From: GCA-2693325 sp964011675
Lineage (GTDB): Bacteria; Latescibacterota; UBA2968; UBA8231
Assembly: GCA_964011675.1 (NCBI GenBank)
Contig: CAXGPR010000162.1
Coordinates: forward strand, 1 to 5,161
Direction: 5' to 3'
DNA: 5,161 nt
Shown here: positions 1 through 5,161 of the stretch, one piece after another
Position numbering within the stretch: the first letter of the stretch is position 1
Layout: every line of letters begins with the position of its first letter
The notes under the pieces: generated by a model
Databases searched by the model: none
What the model was told of the DNA's origin: nothing
The model's input: only the letters and a program-made list of their open reading frames with translations
Position numbers and translations under genes: made by a program

Positions 1-439
1 TCCACACACGCCCTTGCCAAACAACATATTCTGCTGAAGAAAGGAAAAAGTCTTCTGCTCGGTCAGGAGAGATACCACTGTCAAACATCATGTATATGTG
101 ACCCTTACCAGGGTCATTAGCCTCGAGAAATGCGGTATCAATGCTCAAGTTTTCCAGCAGAGAAGCGAAGAGAACCGTCAAGTCATCGCAGTCCCCAATC
201 TTGGTCTCAACACCTTCGGGCTTCTGTAGTAACTCGCTCGGATACTGCACCGTATCGAAAATCGTCTTATCATCAGAAACGCTTGTAAAGGGCGTTTTCT
301 GGTCTGCCTGATAACGTATTCTGTAGGCACCCAAGGCGTTAAACAATACAGTAGCTTTACCGATGTTAGATCGATTAAACTTATCCGCCAAGAGATCGTT
401 ATAACGCTGCACCAAACCGCGCGCTAAGCTAGCGACAGA
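1..439 (-). other. Transglutaminase-like cysteine domain (cut by window edge)
   Basis: This covers residues about 440-585 of the PorV-like protein. Visible landmarks are a helix SLARGLVQRYNDLLADKF, the segment LFNALGAYRIRY, the motif QYPSELLQ ahead of the active site, the nucleophile motif G-D-C-D-D-L (Cys523), and G-H-I-Y-M-M-F-D thirty residues later (His553). In the transglutaminase/papain-like fold, Cys and His form the catalytic dyad and a later Asp or Asn/Glu completes it. Both dyad residues are present, so the domain looks potentially active. Members can be proteases, transamidases or inactive binders, and the sequence does not decide which. Confidence 0.75.
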
Positions 440-1756
440 CATGTTGTCTGGCGTGACAAAAGCAGCCGCCATGCCCTTCACATTCCAACTCAACTTACCC
501 TTACCAGCTACGTAGACACGCTCTAACTGTTTCTCTGTAAACTGGTCCTGCTTGTTTCGTTGATAATCAACACGCACAATCGGCGTAACAAAATTATCGT
601 AGTAGGCTTCATCGCGGTTAAACAGATCAGAGTCAAACGTCACTTTGAATGTGTATTTCTCGTTACTCTGAGGAGGTAGTACGACTATTTCACTGTGCGG
701 CACAGTCATTACCTTAGGCAGAAATAAAGACACACTGGCTTCAATCTCTTCCGTCGCAGAGTTTGAAATCACCACATCAAAGAAATCGTTTTCCTGATAG
801 TGCGGGTAAAGAGAACGAAAAATAGGATTAGGACGTACGATTGCATCCTTTATGCTGACCACACGCGGATTGTACGCCAACGAAATAGAGGTATAATGGG
901 TGGGAGCTAAAATAGGATGCCGCTCATAGGCATAGTCAATTTGGGCAAAACGATACTTTAAGCCCAGTCCAAAGGTTATTGTCGTTGCATTACCGAAAGA
1001 TTCGGGCGTATCAAGTTCGGTCACCATACCTGCGCGCAAGGCTAAAAGACCACGCAGCCAATATTCTCCACCTAAGTGAAACGAGTCATCTAAGTCCATG
1101 CCCACAGTAAGGCCTTCAACTGGACGATAGGACAGACCCAAACGATAGCGAGAGTCATACACCGTCTCAGATACACCGTTTTCGTATTGTAAATCGGTAT
1201 CGCCTAAATCTTGAGCAACTACCGCCAGACGCAAGCCATAGGGAAGCGGAGCAAGCAAACCTAAATCAAAACCCCATCCCGAGGCACTACCCAAGTTGTT
1301 ACCGTCAAGATCAACGTTAAAAGAGCGGTACTTCCCACTTACACCAATAGCCGTATTACCTATGAAGGGTCGCAAACCTTCTATACCGTTGCGATAACCA
1401 TAAGCAAAAGACAGCTTGTTCTGACCTGTATTCAATTCAGAATCATCAAACCCAATATGCAACCAATCAACGCCAAGCGCGTGATGGTCTCCAATAGGTA
1501 GCACATAATCCAAGTAGGAATGATTGAGTCCTAAACCGAATCGGTCCGCATAAGCAAAGCCAATTTCTTGACGCTGCAGAGAGGCAAGTGCGGCAGGATT
1601 CCAGTGTGCAACGCTGGCGTCAGAGGCAACAGCACTGAACGCACCGCCCATACCAATAGCGCGAGCACCAACCATTTCCTGACGCGGCGCGGCTAACACC
1701 GAATGAACTCCGATAAGAGTACTCAACAAAACTGAAAATAGTAGCTTAGAGTTCAC
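1..1756 (-). CDS. PorV/PorQ-like outer-membrane barrel protein with C-terminal transglutaminase-like domain, 3'-partial
   Basis: The frame is open from GTG at 1756 to base 1 (585 codons) with no stop, so the 3' end is outside. GTG is the only start that keeps the signal peptide: an in-frame TGA lies at 1780-1778 and no other start codon lies between. The N-terminus is MNSKLLFSVLLSTLIGVHSV followed by LAAP, cleaved after about residue 22-23. Residues 31-57 carry the PorV/PorQ-family signature: ARAIGMGGAF, then HWNPAAL. Residues about 24-297 alternate like a beta-barrel (LGLLAPLPYG, VVAQDLGDTDL, GLGLKYRF). Residues about 298-430 form an Ig-like linker (DVVISNSATEEIEASVSLFL). AFVTPDN (432-438) and LGAYRIRY lead into a transglutaminase-like core with GDCDDLTVLFASLLE (Cys523) and GHIYMMFD (His553, Asp559). 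The last visible residues, GRVW, match where this family usually continues with P-V-E-T. Barrel plus Cys-His domain suggests an outer-membrane protein handling or modifying exported partners. That role is inferred, and the third catalytic residue may be beyond the edge. Confidence 0.88.
   Translation of the reverse strand, partial: MNSKLLFSVLLSTLIGVHSVLAAPRQEMVGARAIGMGGAFSAVASDASVAHWNPAALASLQRQEIGFAYADRFGLGLNHSYLDYVLPIGDHHALGVDWLHIGFDDSELNTGQNKLSFAYGYRNGIEGLRPFIGNTAIGVSGKYRSFNVDLDGNNLGSASGWGFDLGLLAPLPYGLRLAVVAQDLGDTDLQYENGVSETVYDSRYRLGLSYRPVEGLTVGMDLDDSFHLGGEYWLRGLLALRAGMVTELDTPESFGNATTITFGLGLKYRFAQIDYAYERHPILAPTHYTSISLAYNPRVVSIKDAIVRPNPIFRSLYPHYQENDFFDVVISNSATEEIEASVSLFLPKVMTVPHSEIVVLPPQSNEKYTFKVTFDSDLFNRDEAYYDNFVTPIVRVDYQRNKQDQFTEKQLERVYVAGKGKLSWNVKGMAAAFVTPDNMSVASLARGLVQRYNDLLADKFNRSNIGKATVLFNALGAYRIRYQADQKTPFTSVSDDKTIFDTVQYPSELLQKPEGVETKIGDCDDLTVLFASLLENLSIDTAFLEANDPGKGHIYMMFDSGISPDRAEDFFLSSAEYVVWQGRVW
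1753..1756 (-). other. GTGA stop/start overlap coupling propeller gene to PorV-like gene
   Basis: On the minus strand GTGA contains the GTG start of the PorV-like gene and the TGA stop of the propeller gene. Such four-base overlaps usually mean termination-reinitiation, so PorV-like synthesis would depend on translation of the propeller gene. Confidence 0.85.
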
Positions 1757-3210
1757 GGTCGCACCACCGTTCTCTGATCACCTCCCCGAACGCCAACAAC
1801 TGTGACGACAGTAGTAATATCAGAAAAACTCACTTCAATGCGATACTCGACTCCTTCTTGCACTCCAAAAGATACGCCAGCCGCATCGCTGACATGTCGT
1901 GTGGCAACCAATTGACCGTCGGTATTCAAAAGACGTACATTGGCACCGATGGCTGGGACATGTCCGCCATCTTGTTGTCCACCTTTACCCTGCACCAATA
2001 CCTTAATAAAGCGACCGCCAGGGGTCTCGTTTAAAAACAGCAAGTTCCCACTGCCAAATCCGTCCGTCATATACAGATCAGGTGCGCCGTTACCGTCAAA
2101 GTCACCCCAACGCGCAGCAAAGTGTACGCTAGGTCCTGTGGGCAGATTGGCGAACGCGTTAATATTATCAAACGTGCCGTCAGTGTTATTGGCATAGAGA
2201 ATATCGCGTTGGGCCTGCCGGTCGGCACCCGTGGCCAAGTACAAATCAAGAAATCCGTCGCCATCGTAGTCTACCCAGTCAGCCATAGCAGTTAGCCAAC
2301 TATTGTCTATCCGCACACCCGCCAAGCCAGCAACATCGGTGAAGCCAGTACCTCCGTCGTTCTCGTACAAGGCATTAGCACCAATATTAGCCAAGTAGAG
2401 ATCGAGATCTCCATCGTTGTCGTAGTCGCCCCAAGTTCCATTCTGACCGATTTCGTTGTTGGCCACACCAAGCGCCGCAGACACTTCGGCGAAAGAGCCA
2501 TCTACGTTTAAATCATTTCGATAAAACTGATTTTCCTGCTCCCGATTGACTGTATACAAATCGGCATCGCCATCTCCATCATAATCTGCCCAAAGCACGG
2601 CATTGGTGTCGCGCGCGTCGCCCACATCCAGATCTGTAACTGGCGTAAAGGTGCCATCACCGTTGTTGTTATAAAGTTCGTTAGCGAAGTAGAACTTACC
2701 GATATAAAAATCAATAAGTCCGTCGGTATTATAATCCCCCCAAGCAACCGAAGTTACGTTACCGCGTCGCTCTAAGTTGACCAAACCACGACTGCGTCCA
2801 ACTTCGTTAAATGTCCCATCACCTTGGTTCTGATATAAGAAATCTTGGGCGTAAAAATCGGCAACGTAAAGATCCAAGTCTCCGTCGTTGTCGTAGTCGG
2901 CAAAAGCAGCACTCATGCTGTTACCGTTGTTATCAACGCCTGCAATAGCTGCGGTATTGATAAAAGTCTCATCGCCTTGGTTTTGGTAGAGTGCATTAAT
3001 TGGATTAGTGACTGCAGTACCCCAGTTGGTACAGTAGAGATCTAAAAGGCCGTCACCATCGTAATCGCCCCATGCCAAATTTGTGCTAAAGAGGCCCTGA
3101 TTAAGCGTTCCACTCACGCTGGACAGATTCTGAAATGTCTGTGCCGACAGAGAAACGCAACAAGTAACCAAGACTAGTGCAGTGACGTATATGTAGTTTT
3201 GCAAACGCAT
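1753..3210 (-). CDS. Secreted seven-bladed FG-GAP/VCBS beta-propeller protein, CRTAC1-like
   Basis: This is a complete 485-residue protein. The ATG at 3210 overlaps the preceding TAA stop as TAATG, and the first residues form a signal peptide (MRLQNYIYVTALVLVTCCVS) with a likely signal-peptidase I site after LSA at residue 23. The body holds seven regularly spaced FG-GAP/VCBS motifs of the form W-G-D-Y-D-x-D-G-x-x-D-L-Y, starting at D49, D105, D159, D209, D262, D314 and D370 (spacing 50-56). Each is followed by an L-Y-x-N-x-G-D-G-T-F-like strand. Seven copies imply a closed seven-bladed propeller with a calcium-type D-x-D-x-D-G loop in each blade, as in integrin-alpha and CRTAC1 proteins. Residues about 400-485 resemble an ASPIC/UnbV tail (FIKVLVQGKG, AIGANVRLLNTDGQLVATRHV), but the usual W-P-S-G segment is missing. 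It probably acts in the periplasm, on the surface or outside the cell in binding or adhesion. The ligand is unknown and no enzyme motif was seen. It ends in TGA, sharing GTGA with the next gene. Confidence 0.93.
   Translation of the reverse strand: MRLQNYIYVTALVLVTCCVSLSAQTFQNLSSVSGTLNQGLFSTNLAWGDYDGDGLLDLYCTNWGTAVTNPINALYQNQGDETFINTAAIAGVDNNGNSMSAAFADYDNDGDLDLYVADFYAQDFLYQNQGDGTFNEVGRSRGLVNLERRGNVTSVAWGDYNTDGLIDFYIGKFYFANELYNNNGDGTFTPVTDLDVGDARDTNAVLWADYDGDGDADLYTVNREQENQFYRNDLNVDGSFAEVSAALGVANNEIGQNGTWGDYDNDGDLDLYLANIGANALYENDGGTGFTDVAGLAGVRIDNSWLTAMADWVDYDGDGFLDLYLATGADRQAQRDILYANNTDGTFDNINAFANLPTGPSVHFAARWGDFDGNGAPDLYMTDGFGSGNLLFLNETPGGRFIKVLVQGKGGQQDGGHVPAIGANVRLLNTDGQLVATRHVSDAAGVSFGVQEGVEYRIEVSFSDITTVVTVVGVRGGDQRTVVRP
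1777..1786 (-). promoter_or_regulatory. Extended Shine-Dalgarno-like sequence ahead of the PorV-like gene
   Basis: The minus strand reads GGAGGTGATC, a ten-base complement to the usual 3' tail of bacterial 16S rRNA (GATCACCTCC). It lies inside the last codons of the propeller gene (Gly-Gly-Asp-Gln). There are 20 bases between its end and the GTG start, and 25 from the end of the GGAGG core, which is longer than the usual 5-9. It could hold or pause the ribosome near the stop to favour reinitiation, or be a coincidence of coding sequence. Confidence 0.4.
2071..3066 (-). repeat. Seven FG-GAP/VCBS propeller-blade repeats
   Basis: Seven copies of a calcium-loop motif occur at residues 49-59, 105-115, 159-169, 209-219, 262-272, 314-324 and 370-380 of the propeller protein. 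Blades 1, 2, 4, 5 and 6 keep the full D-x-D-x-D-G ligand set. Blade 3 has N161 in place of the second Asp (DYNTDG) and blade 7 has N374 in place of the third (DFDGNG). At DNA level, blades 2 and 5 share a 21-base stretch with a single mismatch (2879-2899 and 2408-2428), in register and exactly three blades apart. Confidence 0.9.
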
Positions 3211-3212
3211 TA
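3208..3212 (-). other. TAATG stop/start overlap coupling Ig-repeat gene to propeller gene
   Basis: The TAA stop of the Ig-repeat gene and the ATG of the propeller gene share one base on the minus strand. Only a weak GTGGTG purine-type stretch precedes the ATG, so reinitiation by the terminating ribosome probably supplies much of the translation. Confidence 0.85.
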
Positions 3213-5161
3213 TTGTTTCACCACTGCAACGGTTTTCTCACGGCGCACATCACCCGCATTAACGACCACGATATACAAGCCACTGGACACAGACCGTTGG
3301 TCTTCATCTTGGCCGTTCCATTTAAGCGAAATACGACCCGGTGCCATAGGCTCATCGCGCACTATAACGCGCTCTAACTTGCCCGCGCTGTTATACACAC
3401 GCACCGTAACATCGGCTGGACCACTGAGATCAAAGGAAATATCTGTCTGATCACGCAACGAGTTACCGCCTGGTGCAAATGCGCGGGGCTGGCAATCGAG
3501 ATCGCTAATTGCCAGATCTCCAACCGCAGTGGAAAGATCTTCAAAGATTGCAAATGTACCCAACTGATCAACCGCAGTGCGCACGAGCTTGGCTTGCGCG
3601 TCTACATTGCCACCAATCCGCAGCCACTGTCCACTATTATCTAAGCGAAAAATTGCCAAACGCGTTGGATCGTAACCATCAGCTTGTTGCGTACTGTGAT
3701 ACATCATCATCAGCGTAACCCGCTTGGCTAAGGCATCGACCTGTGTGCTAACCGAGTAAGCATCTGTTATCTGCGTCGTCCCCGGCGCCAACGTACTTCC
3801 ATTTGAGATGGTCCGTCGTATGGCGACTTCATTGCTTCCAGTCGGCAATGCGTTAGGAGGAAAGTAGAGTTCCAACGTATTGTCCGCATTCTTTATACTA
3901 CCTCCCTGACGAACATCGGCCAAACTGGCAGCCGTGCGAAACGTCCACGCATATCCATCTAAAGACAGCTCTCCCAGTACTTGCGGTTCCATCTTTACCG
4001 CATACTCAGTAAAGGGCTTTAATCCACCCTCAATGGAGAAACTGAGAACAGTTCCAGATGAATCAGCACCAAAACCAGTGATAGTCGCAATTTCCGAAGC
4101 ACCACCTACTTGACTCAAAGACCGCGAAGAAATTTGAAAGTCTTCCGCTAGCTGGCGAGCAACAGGCGCAGAAAAAGCGATTTGCACGTTAGAGGACGTC
4201 AAACCTATTCCCTCATCGCCATCTGTGGGCGACGTAGACACAACTCGCGGCACTTCCGTCGAGAAAGACCAATTAAGATCTTCCAATCCAACGACAGTCG
4301 ACAGTGGTCCACTAGCCGCAGCCTGGGCACTAGCACTATACGCCGTTCCGGATCGCAACTCTTGGCTTGGAAAACTAACAGTGAAAGATTCCGGATCGTA
4401 AGTAAACTCATCATTAGCGAACGAAAGAAGCGAACCTCCCCTACGTAAGCGGAAGTTCTGATTGTTAACTAGATCTGGGTTGACCGGACCAGAAAAGACA
4501 ACTTGGATACGCTGTGGTCCGGCTGCAATTGCGGAATTTGCAGCCGGTTTAGTTTCAACCGGACTAGGGACACGTGTAGAAAAATCCCAGTCATACGCGG
4601 CGCCATCTTCTTGCAAAGAACCGCCAATATCTGATGCAATACGAACGGCATACGCATTACCCGGCTGCAGTCCTTCGCTTGCATTGAAAGTGAGTGCACC
4701 AGTAGTTGGATCAAATGCCGGAGTTGTGATAGGCACTGAGATTCCACCCTGTAAGAGCTTCACCGCTCCAAGACTGCGTAACACATCCTCATCAATAGAT
4801 GCATTGAACTGTGCGCGAATCGTCTCGCCCATATCTGCAACTGACGTATCGCCTATAGCCGGCGTAGTAGAAGTCAACGCAGGCACAGACGTGCTAAAAT
4901 TCAGCGTCTGTGCTTGACCCGAGCCCAAAGGACCGCTCACGCTTGGCGCAACCTGAAGCTCATAACGCGTGCCCACGCGCCAGCCTCCAGCCGGGGCGAT
5001 GCCATACGCATTATCGCCTCGCGACACAGGATCACCCGAGCGAAGCGCTATCGTCTCACCAAACGCACTCAGAGAAAAACTAGACTCATTCAACTGCTCC
5101 GCATCTACGGGTGCACTAAACTGAAGAGTCATCTCCTCAAAATCAACGCCAACCGACGCAG
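3210..5161 (-). CDS. Multi-domain Ig-like (Big_5-type) exported protein with FlgD-like/type IX-like C-terminal sorting domain, 5'-partial
   Basis: The reading frame is open to the window edge. Nine codons (A-S-V-G-V-D-F-E-E) precede the first ATG at 5132 and complete the strand pattern of an Ig-like domain, so that ATG is internal and the true start and signal peptide lie outside. Residues are numbered from this Met. Four Big_5-type domains follow one another and end at about residues 82, 187, 293 and 400. Each closes with an F-S-T/F-R-T motif (79-81, 184-186, 290-292, 398-400), and three of them open with a V-P linker followed by a strand leading to F-S-x-P-V or a variant. Residues about 405-530 form a different region (GGSIKNADNTLELYFPPNAL at 410-429, then LGTFAIFED), loosely ZU5-like. 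Residues about 541-640 match the FlgD-like Ig/sorting domain: VRVYNSAGKLERVI, KWNGQDEDQRSVSSGLYIVV and a basic end, REKTVAVVKQ. In FCB-group bacteria such C-termini mark proteins for export to the surface. The TAA stop overlaps the next gene's ATG by one base. The specific function is unknown; an adhesin, structural or surface role is inferred. Confidence 0.88.
   Translation of the reverse strand, partial: ASVGVDFEEMTLQFSAPVDAEQLNESSFSLSAFGETIALRSGDPVSRGDNAYGIAPAGGWRVGTRYELQVAPSVSGPLGSGQAQTLNFSTSVPALTSTTPAIGDTSVADMGETIRAQFNASIDEDVLRSLGAVKLLQGGISVPITTPAFDPTTGALTFNASEGLQPGNAYAVRIASDIGGSLQEDGAAYDWDFSTRVPSPVETKPAANSAIAAGPQRIQVVFSGPVNPDLVNNQNFRLRRGGSLLSFANDEFTYDPESFTVSFPSQELRSGTAYSASAQAAASGPLSTVVGLEDLNWSFSTEVPRVVSTSPTDGDEGIGLTSSNVQIAFSAPVARQLAEDFQISSRSLSQVGGASEIATITGFGADSSGTVLSFSIEGGLKPFTEYAVKMEPQVLGELSLDGYAWTFRTAASLADVRQGGSIKNADNTLELYFPPNALPTGSNEVAIRRTISNGSTLAPGTTQITDAYSVSTQVDALAKRVTLMMMYHSTQQADGYDPTRLAIFRLDNSGQWLRIGGNVDAQAKLVRTAVDQLGTFAIFEDLSTAVGDLAISDLDCQPRAFAPGGNSLRDQTDISFDLSGPADVTVRVYNSAGKLERVIVRDEPMAPGRISLKWNGQDEDQRSVSSGLYIVVVNAGDVRREKTVAVVKQ
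3213..3512 (-). other. FlgD-like Ig / type IX-like C-terminal sorting domain
   Basis: These are the last 100 residues of the first gene's product. The visible pattern is a linker with a proline-rich turn (QPRAFAPGG, in place of the usual N-P-F-S-P-N-G), then a strand ISFDLSGPADVTVRVYN, a G-K-L-E-R-V turn, APGRISLKWNGQD, SSGLYIVVV and a terminal KTVAVVKQ. This order is characteristic of FlgD-like Ig domains used as C-terminal sorting signals in Bacteroidetes and related phyla. The linker holds the only cysteine (C547) in the visible protein. Whether it is cleaved and anchored as in the type IX pathway cannot be told from sequence. Confidence 0.8.
3933..5161 (-). repeat. Four tandem Ig-like (Big_5-type) domain repeats
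   Basis: This is a protein-level tandem array inside the first gene with a period of about 105-108 residues. The closing F-S-T/F-R-T motifs sit at residues 79, 184, 290 and 398 from the Met at 5132. Opening strands with the pattern hydrophobic-x-F-S-x-P-V occur at 4-9 (QFSAPV), 212-217 (VFSGPV) and 319-324 (AFSAPV). The second copy is degenerate there (QFNASI). The DNA itself has diverged, so this is an old duplication. The first copy is cut by the window edge and further copies may lie upstream. Confidence 0.8.

Noticed and set aside
1940..2197. 85-codon plus-strand open frame opposite the propeller gene
   Set aside because: It lies fully within blades 6-7 and the tail of the propeller gene. 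Its composition is Pro/Cys-rich and low in plausibility, typical of an antisense frame.
3156..3164. Possible lipobox (LVTC, Cys17) in the propeller protein's signal peptide
   Set aside because: The residue before Cys is Thr rather than Gly/Ala/Ser, and a good signal-peptidase I site (SLSA before Gln24) follows, so a lipoprotein is less likely.
1753..3212. Promoter or terminator at the gene junctions
   Set aside because: The genes overlap with no intergenic bases. No GC-rich hairpin followed by a T-run and no convincing -35/-10 pair was seen at either junction.
4469..4747. 92-codon minus-strand open frame overlapping the Ig-repeat gene in another frame
   Set aside because: It is an out-of-frame reading of a gene with strong repeat structure and has no domain or signal of its own.
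4462..4917. 151-codon open frame on the plus strand
   Set aside because: It is antisense to the Ig-repeat gene, whose domain pattern is clear. Its translation has no recognisable motif and there is no convincing ribosome binding site, so it is a shadow frame.
5133..5138. GAGGAG as a Shine-Dalgarno for the ATG at 5132
   Set aside because: It touches the ATG with no spacer, encodes Glu-Glu in an open frame, and falls inside an Ig strand, so it is coding sequence.

Overview
The window reads as one densely packed stretch of a bacterial operon transcribed entirely from the minus strand. Three coding regions fill it end to end and there is no intergenic DNA. In transcription order they are: (1) a large exported multi-domain Ig-like protein whose 5' end lies beyond base 5161, with a FlgD-like/type IX-like C-terminal sorting domain; (2) a 485-residue secreted protein with seven FG-GAP/VCBS repeats, predicted to be a seven-bladed beta-propeller; and (3) a PorV/PorQ-like outer-membrane barrel protein continuing into an Ig-like region and a transglutaminase-like cysteine domain, whose 3' end lies beyond base 1. 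Genes 1 and 2 overlap by one base (TAATG) and genes 2 and 3 by four bases (GTGA), so they are almost certainly co-transcribed and translationally coupled.

The organism is probably a Gram-negative member of the Bacteroidetes/Fibrobacteres/Gemmatimonadetes/Latescibacteria-like sphere or a related candidate phylum. This rests on the PorV-type motif, the FlgD-like sorting domain, the Big_5-type Ig arrays and the CRTAC1-like propeller, all common in those lineages. Base composition looks moderate, near 45-50% GC by eye. A finer placement is not supportable from this window.

Functionally the set looks like a cell-envelope or cell-surface module. Gene 1 is a likely surface-displayed or secreted cargo, gene 2 a secreted propeller, and gene 3 an outer-membrane protein of the fold that, in the type IX system, handles sorting-domain cargo. 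Gene 3 also carries a putative Cys-His catalytic or binding domain. The physical coupling suggests the three act together, but that joint role is inference. No RNA genes, mobile elements, CRISPR arrays, promoters or terminators were seen. The plus strand holds only antisense shadow frames.
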